DNA from: Oreocharis arfaki
Taxonomy: Eukaryota > Chordata > Aves > Passeriformes > Paramythiidae
Direction of reading: 5' to 3'
Assembly (NCBI GenBank): GCA_013398015.1
Contig: VZRR01013705.1
Location: 111,670 to 175,669, forward strand
Length of the DNA stretch: 64,000 nucleotides
Below, piece by piece: positions 22,445-32,800 of the stretch. Positions within the stretch are counted from its first letter, which is position 1, and the number at the start of each line of letters is the position of its first letter. The notes under the pieces are model-generated. The model was not told the DNA's origin, ran no database searches, and saw only the letters and a program-made list of their open reading frames with translations. Both the position numbers and the translations under genes were made by a program.

Positions 22445-25324
22445 CTGGAAGAAAAAGGAAATGAATGACACAATAGAGTTTGCTCACTCAAAGAAGGGCC
22501 CTGTGTGGGTCTGTGTGGAGCAGGACAACATCCTCCTGCCCTAGAAATTTCTTCATCCCAGCACATCAGCCTGATGAATGTTCTGTGTATTCCTCGCTCC
22601 TGCAGATTCTTGGTTTATCACTTTTCCCATGACAAACTGGACCCGTTTCCCTTCTGTTTGCTTTCTCCAGCCCAACTTCCCAGCTCCTGGTCTCTGCCCA
22701 TGCAGCAAGAATTGGCTTTGCCAATGGGAGCTTCCTTTACCTGCTGACCCTGCGAGGATCCTGGCCATCATCAGGCCCAGAGTGGCAACGTTTGCTGCCA
22801 GAACCAGGTGATGCTTCTGGGGTAGCAGAAGTGGAAGAGACTTCAGCAACACATCCATCAAGGAGGAAAAGGTTTTGTCTCGCCTAGAGAGCAAATAAAT
22901 CTTTTTTGACACATTTCCTGAGCAGAGACAGAAGCACCTGAGAATGTCAAAGTTAAACACAGCACCAAAAACGTAATGAAATTGGGGTTGAAAAGGAACG
23001 ACCCTTTTCAGTATAGTGTGTTAACAGATTCTCAAGTTCAATGCACGAGGCACCCTTTCTTCCCACTGCCAACCTCAGAGCCAGCTCCCACAGTTCTGTT
23101 ACCTGATCAATTCTGGAGCAGCCACAACCAGGTTAAGGAAAACCCCACACATGGTCTGGAGACTCATTTCAGTGCTCGTCAGGGGTGCTGGGGCCAAGGA
23201 TTCGGAGGTCAGAACCTCCCACTGCTGCAGGAAGTACTCACACACCAGGGCTGGTGCCCCTTCAGAGATGAGGATGTCCCGGGGCCTGTCCTCTGCTGTC
23301 AAATGGCAAAAGCCAGGCAGCAGAAATCTGTAAGGGGAAAGAAACTGGGAGCATGAGGTAGAACAGGTCTAAGCCCTGCATTTACATCCATCTTGGGGGA
23401 AAAAGCCCCATGGAACCAGTACTGCAGGGAGAATGAAAGTAGAAAAAATATTTGAGCAGGTCTGTGCTAAAAGAAAACAAATGTGTGCTTAAAACGCTCA
23501 CCTCAGAGCATCCTGGGGTAAGGCAGAGCCCTCGGTGCTGACCAGCTCTGCCTGGGGAAGACTCTCAGATAGGCTGCCCTCCTTGAAAAGCTTTCTGGCA
23601 TAATCAACAAGGAAAGGCAAGAGCTCACAGATTTCCTGCTTGAGGGAGGATGTCTCTTCTGCCATCCAAGCTCCAAGGACTCGAACAGAGGCAAAGATGA
23701 AAGGATCTTGCAGCTCCTCCTGTTTAACCTGCATGAAGAAAGCAAAGTGACATGTTATTGTCACTGTATATCAACTACCACAGGTCTGGGAACCACAGTG
23801 GGTGGAGAGAGAGAGTTTGCTCCACAGAGACACCCCCCAAAATCTGTTCTTTGTTAAAAGCCCTGCATTACCTGTCTCAAGTAGAATATTACAGCTCCAA
23901 ATGCCTCCTCCATAATCCTCATGAGCTGCATTTTCTGCACATTTTCTAGCAGAGGGTTCTCCTCCCTCAGGCACTCCTGGATCCCCATCTCCATAAGGAC
24001 ATAGCAGGCTGTCACCACTTCTTTCTTCCCCTCCACCTCCACAGGATCTGGCTCCTCTAGGGTCAGGCGGACCTCCACACAAGCCAAGTTCACCAGCAGG
24101 GCCAGGAACTTGCTGCCAGCACTCCCTGCTGGGATCCACTCAGCCCCACAGGCCTGCACGAGGCTGGCCGCGAGCTTCAGAGCGGGGTCCCGCTGCGACT
24201 GGCTGAGTTTGCTGCCCAAAATGTCGGCCAGCCCTTTGTAAAGTCTGCAGAGGCACTTGGAGCCCTGCGAGTCCTCTGTGAGAGGAGGTGACAGGGGGAT
24301 GAAGTGAGGGAGAACCTCACACAGCTCAAATTTGGTCATGTCTTCAGCCTTGAGAAAGTCACCAGAGAGCTTGCTGAGCACAGCCAGGAGCTGTGGGGCA
24401 TCTCTCTGCCAGCACTTGGACTCTGCTACGGCCAATAGCCCCACAAGCAGTGTGAGGGCACGGTCAGAGCCGTGACCACCATTCAGGTAGGCCTGGCACA
24501 GGGCAGACACTGTCCCTTTGGTCACCAACTCCCTGGGGCCCCTGGCCGTGGCCAGGACAGCACTGAGGCACTGGTACACATCATCAACCATGGATGTGCT
24601 ATCTGGGTCGCAGGGGGAAAGCAGGATGTCGTTGAAGGTCGGGATTTTGTTCAAGATCTGGGAGTGCCCAGCTAGCTCTGAGTCGGTGCAGAAACAGGCC
24701 AGGAGGGTGAGGCCGAGGGCACGGAAGGTGTGCGGGGGGCAGTCGGCTGGGGGCTGCCGGGAGGTCAGCAGGCGGGTCGGGAATGTGAATCCGATCGCGT
24801 CGAAGATCTGGCGACGGGTCTTGGCGTCCACCTCTCCGGCTCTGACTGCTTTGGTCACCTGCGAGGCAAAACAGGAGTGAATGTGAGCATAGCAAAAAGA
24901 TTTGGTACGTTGCGATTTTGGCAAATCGGAAGCCGAAACTTTAAATAGTGCAGGGAAGTACCCACTGAGCTGGCACTTGGTCCAAGTGCTAATCCAGAGG
25001 TTTACCACGGTGTTCCAAGAGTGCGGCAGCACTGACGGACCATCCGCACACGCAGGTCAAGGCCAGGCTCCCTTGTTTTGCTGAAGGGAACCCCAAAGCT
25101 CTGAAGCAGCTTGATCCGAGCTCCCAATCCCCACCTCCCCGCGTCCCCCGAGCATTCCGGTGTCCAGCAGGGTGCTTGGCCTCCCCTATGCCCGCTCCTG
25201 AGGCGATTCCGCGGCTCCTTACCAGGAGCAGCGCTGCGAACTGCTCGCTGTCGTTCCTCGCGTCTCTGAGTACACCGAGACACCGCTTCAGCGTGGAGTG
25301 CCTGTCCCCTGAGTCCGATGCCAT
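21978..25324 (-). CDS. NCDN: Neurochondrin, complete coding region in six exons
   Basis: Neurochondrin is a neuronal cytoplasmic and membrane-associated armadillo/HEAT-like helical protein. It is known to limit CaMKII phosphorylation, bind metabotropic glutamate receptor 5 and support neurite outgrowth. Exons join as 25223-25324, 23872-24858, 23502-23728, 23103-23327, 22741-22883 and 21978-22444 (includes the stop). All have GT-AG borders and consistent phases, giving 716 aa against about 729 in human. Conserved landmarks include NDSEQFAALLL, TKAVRAGEVDAKTRRQIFDA, SKFLALLVNLACVEVRL, ILGAWMAEETSSL-like and ELWFLGMQA. The ATG at 25324 is the first in the exon, in a GCC-ATG-G context, and matches the MASD start of the shorter human isoform. 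The C-terminus runs about ten residues past the usual end. The gene lies head to head with KIAA0319L. Confidence 0.96.
22741..22883 (-). CDS. NCDN: NCDN coding exon 5
   Basis: 143 bases, phase 2/1, encoding a helical segment with LVLAANVATLGLMMARIL. Confidence 0.92.
23103..23327 (-). CDS. NCDN: NCDN coding exon 4
   Basis: 225 bases, phase 2/2, encoding the segment with LLPGFCHLTAEDRPRDIL, CEYFLQQWE and FLNLVVAAPELIR. Confidence 0.93.
23502..23728 (-). CDS. NCDN: NCDN coding exon 3
   Basis: 227 bases, phase 0/2, encoding about residues 364-439 including FIFASVRVLGAWMAEETSSL. The linker before ALPQDALR differs in length from human. Confidence 0.93.
23872..24858 (-). CDS. NCDN: NCDN coding exon 2 (large)
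   Basis: 987 bases, phase 0/0, encoding residues 35-363, about half of the helical-repeat protein. The acceptor is TTTTGCCTCGCAG and the donor CAG|GTAATG. Confidence 0.95.
25223..25324 (-). CDS. NCDN: NCDN coding exon 1
   Basis: 34 codons ending in phase 0 at CTG|GTAAGG. It encodes the N-terminus including NDSEQFAALLL. Confidence 0.93.
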
Positions 25325-25686
25325 GGCCGGAAAGCGAGGCTGAAGGACTAGAGAGGAATAGCGGCAGCCTTCCCTCAGCCCCTTCCCTCAGCCCCGTCCC
25401 CCGCCGTTCCAGTCCCGTCCCTCACGGCGCCCCGCCTGCGGGCGCGCGCCGCCTGACCTCCCCCACCNNNNNNNNNNNNNNNNNNNNNNNNNNNNNNNNN
25501 NNNNNNNNNNNNNNNNNNNNNNNNNNNNNNNNNNNNNNNNNNNNNNNNNNNNNNNNNNNNNNNNTGGCCGCGGGGCAGGAGGCCGCGGTGCCCCCGGGCC
25601 CGGCGCGCTGGAGCCCGGGCCGTACACGGCGCCCGGTGCCCGCCTGAGCTCGCCGAGGAGCCGCTGAGGAGCCGCCTCGCCTCGCC
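25325..25686. promoter_or_regulatory. Bidirectional CpG promoter of NCDN and KIAA0319L, with assembly gap
   Basis: The NCDN start codon (minus) and the probable KIAA0319L first exon (plus) are under 400 bases apart and divergent. The intervening sequence is GC-rich with dense CpG and no TATA box. A run of 97 unknown bases (25468-25564) sits in the middle, so core promoter motifs and both start sites may be hidden. Confidence 0.75.
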
Positions 25687-25697
25687 ATGCGCCCCTG
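25565..25697 (+). other. KIAA0319L: Probable KIAA0319L non-coding exon 1 (5' UTR)
   Basis: GC-rich sequence just right of the gap ends in a good donor, CTG|GTACGT, at 25697. It would splice over a 1010-base intron to 26708. The exon contains an ATG at 25687 followed by CGC CCC TG. Joining to exon 2, which begins with A, makes TGA, so this ATG can only encode three residues. The 5' limit is unknown because of the gap. Confidence 0.5.
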
Positions 25698-26039
25698 GTA
25701 CGTACCCGCCGGCGGCACGGGGCGCTGCCGCCTCCCGTGGGGCCCGGCCCCGGCCCCCGGGGCTCCGTGCCAGGAGGTTCCGGCTGGGCAGGTGCGGGGC
25801 CGGGGCTCTGGGGCGGCGGAAAGTTTCCTCAAGGACCTGTTGGCGGGTTTACATCTCCCCCCGTGAAGTTTTCCTCCCGCGTGTGTTCCTGCTCTGCTGT
25901 GGACGGTTGAGTGCAATTCCTCGAGGTGTAACAAGCTCGGAGTGCTTGAGGAGCGCTGGTGGATCTGGCTGTAACAGCATTCCCTGTAACAGCATTCCCT
26001 TTGGGTTCTTCAGAACTGGCAGATTTAATGCCGTTTAGT

Positions 26040-26180
26040 GCCTGATGATGCTTCATTGCTCCCTTAAAATAGATACTGTTTATTACCTGTGAAATAATTA
26101 ATGTTTTCCTACCGCATCACCTAGAGATAATTTACATTTAATTAGCATATGGGGCTATTAAATAGCCTTTGGCATTAGAA
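26040..26180. promoter_or_regulatory. Candidate conserved element in KIAA0319L intron 1
   Basis: An AT-rich block with GAAATAATTAATG, CATTTAATTAGCATATG (containing an E-box CATATG) and CTATTAAATAG, a palindrome-like MEF2-type word. It lies within the first intron, a common enhancer location. No repeat signature was seen. Confidence 0.3.
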
Positions 26181-26707
26181 AGGCAGAGAAGTTTGGTGAT
26201 CCCTACCCTGTGGAGCAAAATAAGAAGCAAACCAGGGCGTTAGCTCCCAGTTTCCCAGCGTTGCTGTGCTCTCGTTTCTCTGTTTCTGGCTGGCACCAGC
26301 CAGCACGGGCGTGCCTGCGATGACACCGCCGGGCAGATGTGCAGGGGTTGTCAGTGCCTGTGTTATCCTCGCGCTGCTGCCTGGATGTCCAATCCTCAGG
26401 CATACTTGAAACTGAAATTTCCCAAATGCCCTGTTTGGAATCCAGTGGACAGCCACTGTGATATCAGATGAAAAATGGGGTCTGGAGGAGAAAACCACAA
26501 GGGACAGGCCCTCTGCACTCAGCGCTGGGAGCTGTGCCACTAGAGATTTCATTTCGGTATCAGACATTGATAGTTCCTTAGCAACAGCTGGACTAATCAT
26601 AGCAGATAAGACATTCCTTTTCCTCCACAAATGCTCTGTTCACTTTGTGCTCTCACTGGATCTGTGCAGGAACATTTCAATTGCCATGGGATGTTTTGTG
26701 TTTCTAG

Positions 26708-26874
26708 AACCCCGCTGCTGCCCACAAAGGCCATGGAGAAGAGGTTGGAAGCCAAGTCCAACATCAGCGCCCAGTTTCTGTCGCAATACTGCCTGGGAAA
26801 AGCTGCGAGAGAGCTGGGAATTCTGCAGCTGTTCTGCCTGTGCACTTGTCTGTGTGCCTTGTGCTCCTCTGCAG
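26708..26874 (+). CDS. KIAA0319L: KIAA0319L exon 2 (start codon exon)
   Basis: The exon begins after TTTCTAG. The ATG lies at 26733 and coding runs to 26874 (phase 1). It encodes the N-terminal signal region, with a cysteine/leucine-rich hydrophobic stretch. The first 25 bases are 5' UTR. Confidence 0.9.
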
Positions 26875-29800
26875 GTGACTTTTCTGTTCTCTCTGGGACT
26901 GCGTGTATGGTTTTTTATGGTATTTATCCCTCTTACTTTTCTCTGAGGGAAAAGCAAAATGATTTGTTGGTGGACATTGTACGGTTGTTTTTTTTATTGG
27001 TTTCCTTTTAAATTGATTTTTTTAAACTAACAAACCAAAGCTGTTGTTTTTTTTAAACTAAACAAAACACCACCCTTAGCAGTTACTAAATGAGCTCTCA
27101 TAAGTGTAGCTTGTATCTCAGAGGGAGCTTTTTCTGACCTTAATTTTTGACAAAATGAACAAGCGATAATCTGGAAAATAATTTAATTTAAGGAAAGCAA
27201 CTTGGAAAGGCAGGAATGTTTTTTAGCCCTAAGATGTTTAACATTCTCCCCAAGAGCAGTGTGTCAGAAGTCTTTATTTGCCTACAGGCAATGGTTATGT
27301 TTGGTTTTTTTTATTTCCTATTCAAACTTGAGTAACCAAGCTCCTGCTCAAGTAAATAACCAAGTTAGTGGCTTGGATTGAAGTTTTCCTCTAATGGATT
27401 GTGTGGTGTTTGGTTTGGGAAGGGGTTGGTTTGCTTTGTTTCCCAGTTATGTGGATGTGTTCTTCAGGCAGCTGCAGCGTCCCTGTCGTGTTACTGGACC
27501 TTCCTGGACAGTTCCCAGTGGCAGATTTGATTAAGCTAATGAGCTGTGTAACCTTAATCAGCTAATTTAGACCCTGGAAAGACATGTTGGTATTCCTGGT
27601 CCTAGCAAAGGGCTGTGTGTTTGAATGGTGCGTGTTTCCTTGTCAACTGGGCTTCCTGCATGCGTTTCCTGGCTTTAATAATTTCTTGGAAGTTTAGAGT
27701 TAGAGCTCGTATGAGACTCCTAGAGGGTGTTCTAGACAGTGTTGGTGTGTTTAAGGGCTGCTCTGCTTGTAAGAGTTAAACCCAGGAATCACAGAGTCGT
27801 TAAAGTTGGAATGGTGCAGGTCTGAGATCATCCAGTCTAACCATTAAATGAGTGAAAATTCCATTAAATTAAGGTTGTTGCATGTGCAGAAATAAATATA
27901 ATTATATGGACATAGTTACCCTGATGTGGATGCTTTTTCCATTGCAGAGTTTTTGTTATTTTGGGCTTGTTTGTGTCACTCAGGCAGCGGAGTTTGTGGA
28001 GCTGAGGAGGAGTTATGGCTGCCTAGAAATGAGCACGGTCATGTGGAGTTACGCAAGGAGGACTGTGTTGACATAACTGACTGACGTGTGGCAGGTTTAA
28101 AAAGTCCACAGAGTCAAGTCTTTAATCATTAATCTGCTATCAGGCAGGATTAACTGCCTGGGCAAGTCTGTGAACCTGAGGTTATTAATAGAAGCTGTTC
28201 CTGTGTGTTCCATTCTCCTGCTGCTCAGCAAAGCCGTGAGCTGCATCCCTGGGACAGGAACTCCTGAATTCCTGGGAAGAGCAGTTTTCTCCACTGATGT
28301 GACAAAAACAATATGGAGAAGTGACTAAGCACACCCACTGTGCAGGTGTCTTGTGACTTGTGTGGTGCTGAGCTTAGGAGGGAACTCATCCTCAGGAATG
28401 TTCCTGCTTTCCACAGATGAAATACAAGTGTAGACTCTTGTTTTCTCCCCGGGCACTTAGAGGTGTCTGAATGTTTGATGCCCACCAAAAGCCATGGAAC
28501 TTGAAAATGAAAAGTGAAAATCAGTATGTCTCTGTGGAAAATTCTCATCTGGAATGCTAGGCTGGCGTGCTGGGAGTTGCCTATTCACTTCTGTCGTTCT
28601 TGAGAGTTATCTGAGTTTTAAGCTGTCCGTGTACAGCAATTCAGAAAAACATACTGGCTAATTTCAAATAAACATGTCCCAGATGGGCATTAGCCGAGTT
28701 CTGGAAATGAAATGTGGCCAAAATATTATTCAAATCTTGTTTTAGCAGTGTGTTAAAAGAGAAGCAGAATGCTCCCAGCATGGTAGTGTTGTGTCATCTG
28801 GGCTAAATCATGGCTCTCACATGCTGAGGAGATGCTTCTGGGGAGTCAGGCTTTACATTTGAGATGAATAAATATAATACTTGTGTTATGTAGTGATCTC
28901 TCACAAGGGATATCTTACTTTCAGTCTTCCCTGGGAAGATTTTTCTCTTAAATGTCCCCCATTCTATGTGTGCCCCAGTTCTAAGCCTGGTACTAGGAAG
29001 TGCTGCTGAATTTCACTGCTTCTATATCAAGCTTTAATTTGAGTGGTATGTGTGAGCCAGGGCTGACGTATGAGGAGAGATGGATGAGCAGTAATGAGGA
29101 GGAGGAAGGATTTTAGGAATGTGGGAAGGAGCACATTTCCCTCATCCACAGGATATATTAGGGACAGTGATTCACCTTTAACAGAAAGGGAGTTTTATAG
29201 GCAAAATGTAAGTCTGAGTGGATAAGATCCTGTTGAAATTCACAGGAATGGTGTAATTCTTCTATTTGTTACTGTTTGTCCAAGTCTGGAGAGAGTGTGT
29301 GTGCATACACGTGGGTTTGGTGTGTACACATGTTCCATACTCTGTTCTAATTCCAGACCCATCAGGTTGGTGCCAGGTGCTTGTCCCTGCCTGTGACTGT
29401 GACAGTGGTGTCAGGGACTGGCTGTCCAGGCATTTCAGGTGTGATGAGGTCGGCTGTTGCCCTGGGCACACAGATTCCCTGTCTGCTCTCTCTCCAAGGA
29501 AATGCCGTGTGTTGATGAGGTGTGACAAGGGTGCTGAGGATTTTAAAGGTGCTGATGTTAACTTCTCTTGCTGTTGAACGTTTTCAGAGTTTCTTTAACA
29601 CTTTTCATTGCTCGAGTGAGGAGCTTCTCCCCCTTCTGCACAGGGAGCTCTGTTCCCCATGACTTGGTGACTAATCTCGAGTTCATTCTTGATCAGGATA
29701 TTGTAATTTAAATTCAGACTTTATTTTAATGGAGAAAAATGTTTCCCATTTGTGTTGTGTTCAAGAACTGCATTCTTGACAGGGAGGGAGCCAGATCTGG

Positions 29801-32800
29801 AGCATATTCTCCAGCTGCACAACTCCCAGTCCAGCAACTGTGTTTGTAAAGTAATCTTCCAATGACCTGTTATCACTTGGATGCTGAACACAGCACAGTG
29901 TAACAGTCCCATAGGTCATTAGGCTATTTTTAGGGAGTCCTTAATCTGCAGAGCTCTGAATTTTGGAAGCCTTTAATCCATTGATCCCTGCAAGCACTCA
30001 AAATTTTCATGCTAAGAAAAAAAAATCTATATGCAAAGCAGTTGTTGCTTTACTGCAGAGCTGAGACCTGAAGTGACTTGACTCTTCACAGAAATTATGT
30101 CAAATGTTTGGGGTTTTTAATAAAAAACGCTATGGTAGGGTGGGTGGCAAGGCTTTGCCTTGCAGACCCCTTTTCCAGAAGCTGTTAACAACTTCCCAAG
30201 TGGAGCAAATTCAGTCAGAATAAGCAACTGATGTCAAATATCAGCATGGAGGAGTTAAAAATGCCTCTGTACTGTGCTCCAAGGCAGTGTCGCTGTTTGC
30301 AGTGTTTTCCTTCTAGGCACACTATGGGCAGAGAGGCAAGGCCAAGTACAGGTTAGAGTAAGGAACTGCACTTGGCATTTTGGGATTCAATTTCTGGCTC
30401 TGAACTTGCTATGTGACCGTGGCCTCGCTGCTCAGTCTGGGCATCATGGGCTCCTCTGAAACAGGAACATTTCTGTCTTCACTTCTGCTGCTGTAGATGG
30501 CTTTAGTTCCATGCCTGTTGGAAAGGGTGGTGGCTGCTTAGGTAGGAGAAGCAAATTGTTCCTTAAAATCCTGTGTAAGTACTGGATACTGAGGCCAGGT
30601 AGAGATTCTGAGAAGTCAGATTTACTCTCCTATATCCTCTTTCCTGTGTTACTCCTGTGCCCCAAATCCATCTTGACAATAGTGATGAAATCTATTATCC
30701 ACTGCTTTAAAGGATTGAAAATTATCTATTTGTCTTCCCTCCTCTTTCGCAGATGCAAACTGGAATGGATCTAAATGTGAGCTAGGGAAGATCCTGCTTG
30801 GTGGCCATTTGAGATCGTGGGTAGATCACCATTTGCAGCTTCTGGAAGGGTTCCATACTCTGAGCTCCTGTCAGACCACTTGCTGCCAACGCCCCACCTG
30901 TGATGCCTTTTGGTTCTTGGAAAATATGTGCATCCAGGTGAACTGCACTGTGCCTGGCACGTGTCAGGCCAACAAGACTGGCTTTTCGGATTCTATTTTG
31001 GTGTTTTTAAAGAAATCAAAAAGCACAGAGCACTTGTTAAACTTTCATATGGAAGGTGATGTGAAGACTTGGAATCACAAGTGGTTGGACTGGGACATCC
31101 CTGTCCAGAGGAAAAAAAGATTGCGGAGATCATTCCAGAAGTGGAGGTTGGCAGGTAACAGGGTGCAGCTCCTGAGAAGGGATCTGGCAGAGAGCTCCAG
31201 AAGCAGCCGAAGTGAAGCAGAGCGCTTGAAGGATCAGGTCCTGAGGCACTTAGTGGCAGACAGAGCTGCTCCTGAGAAAGAAAATGAAAAGCAGGACTTG
31301 CTGAAAAATGGACAGAATCCAAGAGAACAGAACCCCAGAAGCCCACTCCCTCCTAAGAGCAATAATGTGAGCAGGTCACAGGATGCCGACAGTGACTTGC
31401 CCCAGGTAAGTGGTTGCTGAGGCTGGAGTGGGACTGCCTGGGACAGCTGTCCCCCTCTTCAGTCTGGCTTTAGGTAGATTTTAACTTGGAACTGCCCACG
31501 TGATGGGATACCTTTTCAAGTTACCAGTTTTCAGCCTCCTATCAACAAGGCAAGGCCAGTGGTTTGGGGATTTTTCTGGGTTTTGGGGTAGGTTTTCCCG
31601 CCTTTTTCTTAGCTGTGATAAACCATCTTTAGGTGGGAAGGTGAGGCAGGATGGAGTCCATGATAATGCTTATCCTGTGTATAATCACACAGTGTGCTTG
31701 CCAGGTGGGAAGGAAAGGTGATATGTCAGTGGGAATTGTTCTGGGAGCTGAAAACTGTTACCTGTGGAAGTGCTTCTTTAGATTCACACAGTAAAATAAG
31801 CTGTTTTCATTTAAATGCTGAATCAAGGCAGTTCAATACATTATTTTATAGAGTCATGCATAGAGCTCACAGTGTATTTCGATGTCAATCTGCTTGCTTG
31901 AGTTGGCATCTTAATGCCAAGTGTTCTCTTTTTGAAGAGTGCTCCAGTTTCTCAAATCCACCCAAGCTTACCTTGGCACTGAGTGAATGAAGTCAGTTTA
32001 GTCTCTACTCCAAACACATGCAGTGTTAAGCCAGTAAATCTTGATGTTACAGAGAATTTGGCACATTTGAATTGTTAAGTGGTGTTTTGTATTTTTACAT
32101 CTGCAAATAATTTTTTGAGCCTTATCTCAAAAATGCTTGTGCACTCGTGATGGTGAAATATAATTCTGCTTCACTAAACCATTCCTGAAATAGCTTTTGC
32201 CATGTTTCAGGGATTTGGCGCTGTACGAGACTGGTGCCTCTGGTTCTGGAAATGACTGAATTTTTCTCCTTGTGTATTCAAATCCTGGTTGCAGGTAGGG
32301 CTGTGACTGCCTGAGCCACCACCCTAGAGCAGGATGTGGCGAGCAGCCAAGGGACGCTGCCGAGAGCTCCCAGGCAGCTGGGGTGACGTGTATGAAACCA
32401 GGCACTAAAACTTGACAAATGTTTGGTTTTCCAGAACCCCCCCCCCAGCATTTGGGGCTGATTCGAGCTCAGCTTTCTCTCTCCTCTGTAATGCTGCAGC
32501 ATTTCCACCCTCCCTGTTCTTTCCTCCTCCTACCAGCTGAGCTGAGCTCGGTGACCCCATTCTCTCAGCTGTCACACATGTGAGGAGATATCTTTGCAGC
32601 CACTCTTAAATGTCTTCTCTTGCTCTTGGGGAACAGCTTTTACATCTCCCTGCTTGTTCGCTTTCTGGGTTATCCTGCTATTACTGGCCAGAGTGTGTCT
32701 AGTAAACCGTTTGGAAATACTGAATTACACTGTTTAATCAGCTTCTGAATGTTGCCGAACCTCCAGGATTTCCCATCTTTAGGAAGTGTTCCCATTGTCA

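Larger units (their letters stand above)
26875..30752 (+). other. KIAA0319L: KIAA0319L intron 2
   Basis: A 3.9-kb intron between the signal and MANSC exons. It holds a CR1 tail fragment (27787-27850) and a MIR-like relic (30365-30460). No additional exon, RNA gene or conserved reading frame was recognised. Confidence 0.85.
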
